In this document: in pieces, positions 24,651 to 35,561 of the stretch
Position numbering within the stretch: position 1 is the stretch's first letter
Layout of the letters: each line of letters begins with the position of its first letter
Assembly: GCA_951804985.1 (NCBI GenBank)
Contig: OX638133.1
Location: 31,707,963-31,771,962 of the forward strand
DNA length: 64,000 nucleotides
Reading direction: 5' to 3'
From: Dryomyza anilis
Taxonomy: Eukaryota; Arthropoda; Insecta; Diptera; Dryomyzidae
The notes under the pieces: model-generated
Database searches by the model: none
What the model was told of the DNA's origin: nothing
Seen by the model: the letters and a program-made list of their open reading frames with translations, nothing else
Made by a program: the position numbers and the translations under genes

Positions 24651-25031
24651 GGTAAATTGTTAAGATACAAATTTAAAGTGTTTAGTGGAAATCATACTTA
24701 GGAAGTTCCCTATAATCGCTCCTAAGATATCAAAAACGTACTATGAACCATTTCGTTACAAAATGACGAAGTGTATCGGTTATCTTGTGAACCCTTTAGG
24801 ACGCCATAGCGCCTAACCCAGACGTATAGGGGTATAAGTTTATACAACAGTTTTTATCGGAAGGTCAATATAAAATCAAATGGGAGTTCAATTAAAAAAG
24901 GTGTCCTTTGCCGCACTGTGTTATCAGCCTTTCCACGTCAAACCAGGCGATTTGCGCTAAAACTGATTTTAAGAGCTCCGATGTTTTTGTAGTTTTACAA
25001 CCATGTTCTGTGCCAAAAAAAAAAAACACTT

Positions 25032-25275
25032 AGGGGAGCCTGAGGTAAAAAGGGACACGTTTAGATTTTTTCCAAAAAAGTATATTTTTTAATTCTGGTT
25101 CATGATCTAACTTTTTGCATTAACAGAAAATCATTTTTATGTCTATTAATTGATTTTTTCGCGATTTTTAAAAACAACATAATTTCGGACTTGTTAAAAA
25201 ATGTTGGGGTAAAGTGGAAAACTTCAAAATGTTTACCAAAATGCTATTTTAGTCTTTCTAGGACAAAGGTGTAGT
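25032..25275 (+). mobile_element. element F, copy 1
   Basis: The segment from taggggagcctgaggtaaaa through aaacgtgtcccttt-like sequence (read on minus) to ttctaggacaaagg matches, in inverted orientation, 60345-60612. Shared words include acgtttagattttt and ggggtaaagtgg (complement ccactttacccc). Further ccactttacccc words at 25550-25590 suggest it may extend to about 25590. Confidence 0.5.
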
Positions 25276-25709
25276 TGCTGGTCGTCAAGTTCGCATATTT
25301 CAAGTATTTGCAGTTTACAGTTCAGTGGATTATTGAATTTAATTTCTTCGTCATTTTATGCAAACAAATTGTACAAAATTATTATTCTTCTGCAAATTAG
25401 ATCTTATCTCAGATGAAGTCAGAATGTTGATTTTCGTTGGTTTGTGATAACGATTGAAGATTTTTCTTAGCTAAATCAATGAATTTTTTCATTTAACACA
25501 ATATTTTCACTCAAATTACAACCAACATTGCTTAAATTACGTTTACCACTTTACCCCAGAAAATGTTTCCCACTTTACCCCAATATCGCAATTTCAACAT
25601 AACTTAGTAGCATGTAAACATTGTTAAATAATTTGTATTTCAACAGATATACAATATACGATTCTTTTAAACATACCGTCCTAATTAAAAACTATTAAAA
25701 TTCTCAGGA
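25276..25709. other. AT-rich DNA with no gene seen
   Basis: No frame over 60 codons. Two cactttacccc words at 25547-25585 link it to element F. Confidence 0.35.
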
Positions 25710-25865
25710 TATGTAAACCCTTGTGACATAATCACATATGTGAATATGTCGGCTTAGACCGACTATAACTTTCATAATTCTTATTATCTTTCACACACCA
25801 GCTATCACAATTTCCCTGTTTCAAAATTTCTCACGTGACCTAACCTTCCTTACTGGTTGAATTTA
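25710..25865 (-). mobile_element. element B, fragment
   Basis: On the minus strand it begins accagtaaggaaggttaggtc and includes the tatagtcggtctaagccgac block of B. Only the first about 150 bp of the element remain. Confidence 0.65.
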
Positions 25866-27771
25866 TATTCGACATAATAAGCTCTGCATAATATTTGTAC
25901 AGCGCATGAAACGTCCGATACAAAACATAAAAAAACACAGAAAATACTAAAAAATTGATCCAAAATTTACCTTGAAAGGTGTATTTCGTCGGTTCTGCCC
26001 ATTAAAAGAAATTTTATGAAACACAATAATAACAACACAATACCTCAACAAATTATTAGTAGACTAATTGACATTTTCTGATACTTACTAAGTATATCAA
26101 AAGTTATCTACAGTTTTTTTTTTAATCTGAATCACGCACAGGTTGATGTACGTTGAAAAAGGCGTTTAGGGTTATGTGTATAAACTGGCATTATTTTCTA
26201 TTTAAAAGCGTTTCAATTTCAAGAAAAAATGGTCGTCTTTGCACCCCAGCGTAGAATCCTTCCTTCCCTGTACGACAGAGCCTGAATCTAGAAGTTTCCA
26301 CAAACTTCTACACTTCACGAGATATTAGTTATCTTACGTCTTACACTTACGATTTTTAATCTTTTTTACTCTCTTGTGAAGCGTTGTTTTACTCTCATGT
26401 GAAGCGTGAAAGTTTCTAGATTCCGAGAAACTTCCACAAATGTCTACACATAACGTACACTTTCAAACAGATTTGTTGATTCGTGTTTTATAACCGAGAT
26501 CTTCCATCTATTTCTCACAAACTGCATCATTACGCTGAATAAATGAGAGAAACAAATTTAAAGAGCGACATGTTTATTCCTATATCGATCGGTACTATTT
26601 TTTCTGGAATTTATTAATTTAATCATTGGTACTTTCAAGTATTTTTGAATACTTTCAAATTGTATAAAAAGGTTCTCTCCAACATACTTTAAATTCCAGC
26701 CCAATAAACCAATTATTTACTTGAATTCGGCAAAATATAACCGCAGGATAAACACAGATCTTATACAAAACCCCTCCTGGCGTTTTATGGGCAGTAACGT
26801 TTTGACTGCTAAACATAAATTTTGACTCACATGCAATTTTAAAATGTTTGTTGCGCATGCGCACGCACAACACGACAATAACAGCAACTTGTACAGCAAC
26901 ATCAACCACAAAAATTACAACTGCAACTTGTTCAATATTCAACAAACTAAAAATAAAGGAAAATATATCGTGGCAACTGACAGGCAACAACGTCAAACAG
27001 ACAGTAACGTTCGCATGATTGTCTCGTCGTCTGTTGGCCATTTTGTTCACGTGTTTTGCATTGCGCTCTAGATTTATTGCGCAGAAAATGCGCACGCGTT
27101 CAATCCTTTCATTTGTTGTAAAAAAAAAATCAAAAATTTTTTTTTTTTTTATAAATATAAAAAATAAATAACAAATCAATAAAAATAGTAGAAAAATTAC
27201 AATCGCAATTCAAATCGAGCGCAATCGCCGCGCAAAAAATATCTGACTTGCAGCGGCACTTAAATGACGGCAACCAAATTCGAGACCCGACGCGAAGCTC
27301 TATCGGTTTTTGTGGCCAAAACTATGGGCCACTTTAATTTATTGTTGCCATTTTTATCTGTTTGCTGCTTTTGCTGCTGACATGTAGAAATTTGCGCGAA
27401 ATCAACGTCCGAATGCATTCGCATTTTTGGCTTAATACTGTGATAATCGAAAACCGGCTCAAAGCACAGTGGCTGATTTGGGAAAAGGCGGTGATCAGTG
27501 ATATTTCTGTCAAAAAATTAACAAGAATGAAAAACTTAATGAAAAAAATACTGTCTTTTTTTGACTATTTCTCTGATAAAAGACAAATCAAATTACATAA
27601 TTTTTCTAGTAGAAATTGTGCTACCGTTATGATAGGAAACTGATCGTTTTTCCTTGTTATAACCTAATAAGGTATATTTCTACTAGGCTATGATTAAAAT
27701 AATCTTCTTATTAATTTAATATACGTTCATTTTGCATACAACTCTAATAATCTCATTTTAAATATACCCTT
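25866..27771. other. mixed DNA with a GC-richer island at 26.7-27.5 kb
   Basis: The first part is AT-rich. A direct repeat with gaagcgt and ctcttgtgaagcgttgttt lies near 26370-26410. The island (CAA/CAG words, gcgcatgcgcacg) looks like host sequence. It contains the longest non-transposon frame of the window, 174 codons on minus (26655-27179), partly the complement of CAACAA-rich DNA, with a hydrophobic valine-rich middle. No domain or splice evidence supports it. Confidence 0.4.
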
Positions 27772-27895
27772 TCCCTGGACAATTCTTTATCGGAATTATT
27801 ATTACCTAAGATATTTTCCCCAAGACAATTAAATATATTATAGTTAATTGTCTTAGGAAAAATATCTTAGGTAATAATAATTTCGAGGAAGAATT
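27772..27895. repeat. hairpin built from satellite D motif
   Basis: Left arm: ggacaattctttatcggaat, then tattacctaagatattttcc. Right arm, the complement: aaatatcttaggtaataata, then ttcgaggaagaatt. The arms are about 50 bp round an AT-rich loop near 27838. The gaagaattgtc word is the subunit of satellite D, which starts 0.3 kb on. Confidence 0.8.
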
Positions 27896-28184
27896 TAAAA
27901 TGCATACTCTCTTATATATCATATTGTCATTTTAAAAATGCCAAATATTCATTTACAAAAATTATTATATATCTGTCAATTGTTGATCGATGATCTCAAT
28001 TTTTTTTATAACATTATAATAAAATGTAAATCTATCAATTAATATTTCAATTTTAAAAATGCATCAATTACTTTTTATAATATTAATCAACAAACTCGAA
28101 ATTATTTGTTTTGCATAAAAATGTATTTGGCTTTTTATTCTACAACGACGATATATTATATGTCTTTAATATAAAACAATTTAT

Positions 28185-30062
28185 GGATGGGAAAAATGTC
28201 TCGGGAATGAATTATCTGTAGAAGAATTATCTCGTAAAAATCTGTATCGTGCTAGATTTATTTATGAAATGAATTGTCTGGGAAACATTGTATGTAAAAG
28301 AATTTTCCGGGACGACTATGTTCCGAGGAATAATTATCTGGAGAGGAATTTTCATGGAGAGAATTGTCTCATGCCCGGAAAGAATAATCGATTAGCTGGG
28401 AAAGAATTATCGATTGTCCGAAGATCAAGTTAAGAATTGGGAAGAATTATTCGAAGACGAATTATAAAGAAATAAATTATCCGGTAAAGATTTTCCAGGG
28501 AAGAATTGTCTTGAAGAAAAATTGTGTCGGTAAAGAATAGTATGTGGAAGAATTGTAAGGAGTAATATTGTATCGTGAAAGAGTTATTTATAGATTAAAA
28601 GAATTGTCCATGATTTATGATTTATGCGGAGATGAAGTGTTCAGAAGACACAGGAATTGTCTCAGGTAAGAATTAAAAAGGAATAATAATACAAGAAAAT
28701 GTTGTCTGTATAAATATTGTCCGGGAAAGAATTGTCTCAAGGAAAGAATTTTTTTGGGAATAGATTGTGCGGAAGAAAGATTTTTCCGGGAAAAAATTAT
28801 TTTGGGGAAGAATTATATGGAGAAGAATTGTCTCAGGGAAGAATTATTCGGGTACACCCAGAAAAAAATACTATATAAATAATAGTTTTTTTACTATTAA
28901 TAATAGTCAATAGGATAAATTATTATTTTAATGGAAAAATACCATTAAATACTAGAAAATACCATGGCATTGCCATTGAGTTTATATGGAAAAATTTATT
29001 TTTTTGTGTACTATTAAATCCATAATTGTCTCATTGACCAATTTTAATGGTATTTGAGCGATTTTTTTTCTGGGTGTAGAAGTGTCTACTGAGAGGAATT
29101 GTCTCAGGGAAGAATTAGCTCGGAAAGATATATCCAGGAATGAATTATTCGAGAATAATGAAATGAATTGGTTCGGAATAATTATGCTGGACAAAAATTT
29201 TTCGAAATTATTCGAATTCAGGAATGGTTTATTTAGGGAAAAAGTGTCATCTGAAAGGAATTGTCTCAGGTAAGAATTAGAAAGAAAGAATAATACAGGA
29301 ATGTGTTATCTGTGGAAATATTGTCCGGCAAAGGATTGTCTCAGGGAAAGAATTGTTTTGGGAATGGAATGTGCGGAAGAAAGATTTTTCTGGGAAAAAA
29401 TAACTTTTGGGAAGAATTATATGGGGCATAATTATCACAGGGAAGAATTATTCGGGTTAGAAATGTCTTTTGAGAGGAATTGTCTCAGGAAATAATTTGC
29501 CCAGAAAAATATGTTATCTAGGAATTAATTATTCGGGATAGAATTGTCCACGGAAAATTGTAATGCGGACCTTAATAGAATAATTTAGTCGGGAATGATT
29601 TTGCTTAGTAAAAAATGAATTTGTCTCAGGAAATATTTATTCGGTGAAGAAGTGTCTTCAGAAAAGAATTGTCTCTGGTAAGAATTAACGAGGAAAGTAA
29701 TTACAGGAATATGTTGTCTGTGGAAAAATTGTCCGGGAAAGAATTGTCTCAGAGAAAGAATTGTTTTGGAAATGGTTTGTACGGAAAAACGATTTTTCAG
29801 AGAAAAATTTATTTTGGGAATGAATTATCTCAGGAAAGAATTAGCCCAGAAAGATACATCTAGGAATTAATAATTCGGGCAAGAATTGTCCAGGGAAAAT
29901 TTGTAACACGGACCTTAATAAAATGAATTGGTCGGGAATAATTATGCTGGGGAAAAATAATTTCAGGAACTATTTATTCAGCAAAGAAAAGTCTTTAGAA
30001 AAGAATTGTCTCAGGTAAGAATTTACGAGGAAAGTAATTAATGTTGTCTGTTGAAATATTGA
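28185..30062 (+). repeat. satellite D, degenerate short repeat with higher-order periodicity
   Basis: Subunits of 15-20 bp, such as gggaagaattgtctcaggg, repeat with heavy variation. A larger pattern recurs: tctcaggtaagaatta occurs at about 28660, 29270, 29672 and 30010. After subtracting the inserted MITE the spacings are about 340-400 bp. The 62-70-codon frames inside are repeat by-products. Related motifs sit at 3.8-4.0 kb, in element C and in the 27.8-kb hairpin. Confidence 0.85.
28855..29076. mobile_element. MITE I, copy 1, inserted in satellite D
   Basis: The ends are CACCCAGAAAAAAA and TTTTTTTTCTGGGTG, with TA on both sides (28853-28854, 29077-29078). The satellite reads attattcggg before it and gaagtgtctactgagagg after it. 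A neighbouring unit (about 29445-29480) shows the join without the MITE. Copy 2 is at 40548-40746. Confidence 0.9.
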
Positions 30063-30525
30063 AACTTAACAGAAAAAATCATCAAACATATTTTTTTTTT
30101 TTTCAAAAGTTATATTCTAGATTTTTGTTCGTCTTCTCTAAATATCAGCCACTGTGCGCTGTCGTTCGACTTTCGCGCAATTTTTGCAGTAATTAAAACC
30201 GCATTAAGGCGGTGCTCCGTTTTGGCCGTAATTTACAGCACACCATTTAAGCCATCGTGTTATTGAGACTTGAACAAAGTTTTATGCACTCTGCGTAAAT
30301 TACGATTTACGTTTATTTATTTTAATTTTTTTTCTGTCTGTCTTGCTGATCATTAGGAAATGCTGCCAATGGAGTCACGAAATAACATGGTAGCTAAGTA
30401 GTATTTAAATTTGCACTTTCTCACGGATATTCGATATCTTTTATAAAGTAATAATTTTATATATAGCTCAACAGAAGTATAAAATAAGTAAAATTAACAA
30501 TTAATTTAAACTTAATTTTAAACTG
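30063..30525. other. short host-like stretch with no gene seen
   Basis: A GC-richer patch at about 30140-30290 (gcggtgctccgttttgg) is followed by AT-rich DNA. There is no frame of note. Confidence 0.35.
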
Positions 30526-30539
30526 ATTATAAATTCGGG

Positions 30540-30839
30540 CACACCATGGTAGCTCAGTGGTTAGTGCGTTGGACTGCGAGCCGAAAGGTCCCCGGTATAA
30601 GCCTGGGCTGGGGCTAACAACATCTTTACATAGAAACATTTTTCTATACCGCGCTACCTCTCGGTAGTAAATGGCAAACATACGAGAGTAAAACATTGCC
30701 TATGAAGAGCTCTCATCCGCCGTTCGGATTCGACAATAATCTGTAGGTCCCACCACTTTGAGTACAAATATAACACGCAGTGCTCAAAATGGTGAGAGAG
30801 CTTATTATAGAACTGTAGTGCCAAACTATTATTATTATT
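30540..30839 (+). repeat. tRNA-derived SINE, copy 5, with 14-bp target duplication
   Basis: The target duplication attataaattcggg lies at 30526-30539 and 30840-30853. The first bases are altered (cacaccatggtagctcag), but box A and the body are kept; box B is changed (ggtataagcc). A minus-strand frame over it is a shadow. Confidence 0.94.
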
Positions 30840-30853
30840 ATTATAAATTCGGG

Positions 30854-31673
30854 TTGTCTGATTAGACCAAAAAATTTATGAAACGATTTTAATATAAATT
30901 TAAACAAAGAAATGATATACCTATTAAAACAATATTAATTATATTGTTTACGGCAAAAATAAATGTCAATCATAAATGTTCGGAACTTTAGAGACTGTCA
31001 CAATATTTAACTTGTTTTTCGATCGATGGAATTATATAATTTGATTGTCTAACTAATTGCAGAAATTTGGAAATTCACACATTTTTTTTGCAATCATATT
31101 ATGTTTGCTGAAAAACATGTTGTCCATGTGTGAAATATTGGGTCATATTAAATTCTCTACCCCGAAAAAATTACTGTAGTAAATCATATACAATTTATAT
31201 GTCTTTTTTGAAAAATGTAGATCTATTACATTTTGTTAGTTTTTAAACACTTTTTTTTTTTAATTTGACTTAAATTGAATACACCATGAATTGAAAATTT
31301 GTTCTCTACATATTGCAGAAACTGTATTATTGTTTTATTTTTCGTTTTTATTTTAATTATTCCAAATTCGTGAAGATCGTATGTATTACGAATGGTCGTT
31401 CGTCGTGCAGGTATAAATGAATTCGTTGGCTACAAATTACAGAAACTGGATTTTCACACACACAGTACGGACGACTGCGAAAGTGAGAAGGTTTAAAATA
31501 AAAACATAAGCAGCCCAAACATCTGATCGAAATGAGAACTAGTGATGCCAACTAATTGAACCAACTGATTGAACCAACTGAATCTTTTTGGTTTTGAAAA
31601 TAAAAACCTCAAAATAAAAGTTGTCAACTCTGCAGAGAGTAATTTGTATATCGTCACTGCCATGCCAAAGGGG
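30854..31673. other. AT-rich DNA with no gene seen
   Basis: No frame above 66 codons. A small direct repeat (aactaattgaaccaactgat, gaaccaactgaa) lies near 31550-31580. Confidence 0.35.
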
Positions 31674-31900
31674 CGAATGTGCATTTTAAGCATGTTGGGA
31701 AATCAAATTCTAAAGTTTGAAGTGCTTTAAAAATTAGTAAAATTTGTTTTTTTTTTCAATTTTTTCTGTTATTTTGGTTTATTCATCAATTATTTTAACG
31801 TATATAAAATATCTTTGGATTTGGACAACTTACTGAATTATAAATACGGATTTTGTAAGGCTATATGCTGACCAAAACGCAAATATTTTTGTTTTTTATG

Positions 31901-32136
31901 CTATAACTCTTTATTGGTGTAAGATAAAATAGTGTTGCAAAGGCATTAATTGTTTGTTTTTAAAGCACCTATCGATTGGCATCATTATTATTTGCCAAAC
32001 ATTAATTTGCCATTTGTTATACGCAGGAAAAATGTTTGGCAACATATTTTTAAATAAAGATGCCAAACGATAGGTGCTTTAAAAACAAACAATTAATACA
32101 TTTACACCACTATTTTATCTTGCACCAAAGAGTTAT
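31901..32136. repeat. hairpin 1 of complex J
   Basis: The left arm has ctataactctttattggtg, agataaaatagtg and aattgtttgtttttaaagca. The right arm repeats these on the other strand. The inner words gccaaacatt and aatgtttggc also pair. Nearly the whole 236 bp is self-complementary. Confidence 0.85.
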
Positions 32137-32208
32137 TGAAAAAAACGAAAGAATTGGAAAAATTGAAAAATCTTGTCATTCCAAAAGGGCGAATCTTTTT
32201 GTTTTTTT

Positions 32209-32440
32209 ACTATAACTCCTTATAGGTGCAAGATAAAATAGTGATATAAAGGCATTTATTGTTTGTTTTTAAAGAACCTATCGATTGGCATCATTATTTA
32301 AAACAGTTATCTAGCAAATGGCATATTAATATTTGAAAAGTTATGTTAAAATAACTTTAGCTAACGATAGGTGCTTGAAAAACAAACAATTAATGCTTTT
32401 ACATTACTATTTTATCTTGCACCGATACAGAGTTATAGTT
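32209..32440. repeat. hairpin 2 of complex J
   Basis: Same family as hairpin 1 with the same arm words (ctataactcc, gcaagataaaatagtg, tcgattggcatcatt) but a different loop. It abuts element A copy 2. Confidence 0.85.
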
Positions 32441-32441
32441 A

Positions 32442-33192
32442 AACGAGTTGGGTAAGTTCGGTCACATGGGGTGAATTTTTATAGTCGGTACGGGCCCGAC
32501 TATGGAATACCCTACACCTTTGGTGGGGATATTAACCCTCAGAATATTATACATATATCAGAAATTTACGTCTTATATCCCCATAAATTAAAAAAAATTT
32601 TAAAATAAAAACAAAAAAAAAAAAATTTGAAAAATATAATTGGGCGGACCACGCCTATATTTAAAATTTTGAAAGGCTAATATTTCATAGATTTGATTTT
32701 AATAATTTACGGATCAAATTTCCACTATGAAAACCCGGGAAATAATGAAAAAAAAAAGTGGGCGGATCACGCCCATTTTTGGACCACATATTTTTAGGTG
32801 AATTCTAACAATACCTTTTAAATTTTATAACTATACCTTGGATACTTTTCGAGTTATTAGTTTCGAAAAAGTTATATAAAAGTGACTTGTATGGGAGGTG
32901 GGCGTGTCCGTTGACCGATTTTGCTCAAACTCAGTTCCTACTTTTGGCTAAAATATATTGAGACGAAATTTTATCGCATTCTGATCAGTATTTCTCAAGT
33001 TATTCTGTATTCGGACAGCAAGACAGCAAGACGGACAGACAGACAGACAGACGGACATGGCTAAACGCACTCGGGTAGTGATGCTGATCAAGAATATATA
33101 TACTTTTCCATACCGGACACGCATCCTAAGGGGCGTTACAATATATGCACAAAGTTAATATACCCTGTACCTCATAGGTGTAGGGTATAAAA
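32442..33192 (+). mobile_element. element A, copy 2
   Basis: Starts aacgagttgggtaagttcgg and ends gtagggtataaaa, with all the landmarks of copy 1 including the (GACA)n run and the TATATA core. It is inserted just beyond hairpin 2 of complex J. It lacks the first ttaggtcacatgggtaag block of copies 1 and 4, so at least two A variants exist. Confidence 0.88.
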
Positions 33193-33384
33193 ACGAAAAG
33201 ATTTGCCCTTTTGGCATGACAACATTTTCAAATTTTCGAATTCGCCCTCTTGGTTTTGTGTTTTGTGGCTAGAAATATTCAACAATACCACACACCATTT
33301 TGCCACAGTATACTTGAGGAAAAACTACATTCAAAAATGTAAAAAAAACGCAAATGTCAAAAATTACACATTCGCCCCTTTGGC

Positions 33385-34514
33385 AAGACACATCATTTTT
33401 TGAATCAATATAGATTAGAGTAAAATTAAAGGCATATTTAGTAATTGTCTTACATATCTCAGGACGTATATAAAGACAAAATTTAGGTATTCTATTTTTT
33501 GTACATAAATCTAGTCATATTCTGTAGTTGTTTCCTTAAAAAACAACTACATCAGTTTAGTAAAAACAAATACATATGCTTTTGTACGTAAATCAAATAC
33601 ATATGTATTTATTTCAAAGCCATTTTTATTTATTTTTAATGCAGTATTTTTTTCGGTTGTAACACAGCATAAAGAAACCATCAGGAAACTGATGTGGATT
33701 GTCCGATATTATAAAACAGAATACAATATATGAAATAATCAAAAACAAATAATAATTAATTCACATTTTCATTTGCCCAAGCCTGAAATATAATTCAAAG
33801 AGAAGAAAATTCCGCGGTTCACAAGAATCCATCCAATCTTCGTAAAAGTCTACAACGTCTATGGCTACAAAGTCCAACACGAACAATCGCTCAAGTTTAT
33901 TCGACGTTCACCTGTGCTTCCAATGAAACCAGTCACTTTTATTGCTGCACAATTCTTTAAGTTAAAGAGTTACAAACGTTTTGCCTTGCCGCATAAATGA
34001 CCTTAAAATATTGTCGTAGGTAGGAGATGCCGAATAAAAACCTTTTTTTCTGCAGTGCCAGCCAACTTTAAAGGAACGGATGTCGTTGAAATGTTTCTCT
34101 CTTCATTTTTTTTGTTGCAAACCGCCTATGCTTCAATTTAAGTTTTGGTTTTTTGTTTAAAAGTTATTTTTCTTGCTTTATATCTCTGTGATTCTATGGA
34201 AGGTTCGGTCGTACGTACCTTGACAATGATGGATTTTATGTGAAAAATTGTAAAGAAATTGTTGCGCAAGCGCAAAAGAAATGTTCACAGAGTCTAATAC
34301 GATATGTGTGTGTGCCTCTTTTTATCTTCGTTTGTCTTTTATTTACGAGTATTTATTTTATTTTCGTTTTTTTTTTTAATGTTTATGGCATGATATGTGT
34401 TTTGTAGATATCACTGCAAAAAATGTGGTGCATAAAAGTATGTGTAAAAAAGTAAAAATTTAGAAATACTCATGTATTTCCTGATTTTGACAGTTGATCA
34501 AATATATAATACTC
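33385..34514. other. AT-rich DNA with one protein-like open frame
   Basis: Mostly AT-rich. The only notable item is the open frame at 33794-34000, listed separately. Confidence 0.35.
33794..34000 (+). other. stop-to-stop open frame without an early ATG, possible exon or gene fragment
   Basis: A TAA at 33791-33793 and a TGA at 33998-34000 bound 68 codons with balanced, basic, aromatic-rich residues, for example RIHPIFVKVYNVYGYK and FFKLKSYKRFALPHK. The only methionine is mid-frame. A pyrimidine-rich tract with AG (ttcatttgcccaag) lies 15 bp upstream. The composition is less biased than in surrounding chance frames. No family is recognised; it may be a gene or transposon fragment. Confidence 0.22.
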
Positions 34515-34524
34515 AAACATGAAA

Positions 34525-34837
34525 GCCGCGGTAGCTCAGTGGTTAGTGCGTTGGACTGCGAGTCGAAAGGTCCCCGGTTCCAGCCTGGACTGGGGCTAAC
34601 AACATCTTTTCATAGAAACATTTTTCTATACAGCGCTACCTCTCGTCAGTAAATGGCAAACCTACGAGAGTAAAACCATTGCCTATGAAAAGCTCTCACA
34701 CGCCGTTCGGATTCGGCAATAAACTGTAGGTCCCACCACTTTGAGTACAAATATAACACGCACAGCTCAAAATGGTGAAAGAGCTCGGCCGAAGTTTTGT
34801 ACAGGACTGTAGCGCCAAACTATTATATTAATATTAT
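34525..34837 (+). repeat. tRNA-derived SINE, copy 6, with target duplication
   Basis: The target duplication aaacatgaaa lies at 34515-34524 and 34838-34847. The tail is partly altered (tattatattaatattat). Box B reads ggttccagcc. Confidence 0.94.
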
Positions 34838-35259
34838 AAACATGAAAGTACTTTAAAAATATATGTTTAAAATACCTAAAAATATTAAGGACGAACATTT
34901 GAAATGTGTCAAAATTTATCCGATAAAAGCAAAACAATAATGCGATTAGAACAGTTCAATGCTAATGTTAGGATAAGCAAAAGCAAGGAGACTTGGGAAA
35001 AACCTAACATAAATGTGTATACTAGGCCAGGTCAAAAAAAAAATGTTTGAAAGATTTCGTCGTAACAGTGTCAGAAACATTTTTTTTTACACGCCAAATT
35101 TTTTGATGTATGGAAATCGACTCTTGCCTAATGTGTACCATTGGGCAGCACATGTTGGTTCTGCCTGGATATCAGTATTCCATTCGTTTCGATATCATAA
35201 CTGGACCAATGTAATTAATGGATAAATTAAACGATATCGGGTACATTCTCACAGCGATA

Positions 35260-35357
35260 TCGAGTGTGTTTTCATTAAATTAGTTAATTTCTTTGCTGGA
35301 TTGATTAATGAATACAATTAATGACGGTTGCTATATTTACGTCGATTTTTTGAGTAG
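35260..35357. mobile_element. half copy of the 6.1-kb palindromic MITE
   Basis: The words ttcattaaattagtt, cggttgctatatttacgtcg and attttttgag match the right half of the MITE at 6067-6364. The left half and the CTGTG terminus are gone. Confidence 0.55.
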
Positions 35358-35561
35358 AGACACAATATTATCTTCCTTGGACGCATTCAAATCACATCAC
35401 ATCGATATCGCAATATTTTTCGAAGTAGTCTCGAACTTTGAGTACTTCTAGTCGAAACAATATAAGAAAAACTCAACGATATATTCAGATTTCTGACTAA
35501 TATAAGATTGACAGGTTTTGAACAGCAAAATCTCAGTAGGTGAAAAGGCCGGCACCTCGGG

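Larger units (their letters stand above)
20651..24920. mobile_element. DNA transposon E, copy 1, carrying nested elements
   Basis: The ends CACTGTACGGCA (left) and TGCCGCACTGTG (right) are imperfect inverted repeats. Their similarity continues inward for about 270 bp, including tataaacttatacccct and agggaacttccta. TTA lies just outside both ends (20648-20650, 24921-24923). The interior is filled by element B with a LINE, then element A. The left arm has a 33-34-bp tandem duplication (20805-20862). No transposase is seen. The termini and 3-bp duplication fit CMC-type or PIF/Harbinger-type families (inference). Confidence 0.75.
31674..33384. mobile_element. nested inverted-repeat complex J
   Basis: The outer pair is gccaaaggggcgaatgtg at 31674 and its exact complement ending at 33384. 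The inner pair is tgtcattccaaaagggcgaa at 32174 and a near complement at about 33199-33221. Between them lie two similar hairpins (31901-32136, 32209-32440), each with arms containing gataaaatagtg and aaacaaacaatta, and element A copy 2. It looks like repeated insertion of one MITE family in itself. Confidence 0.7.
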
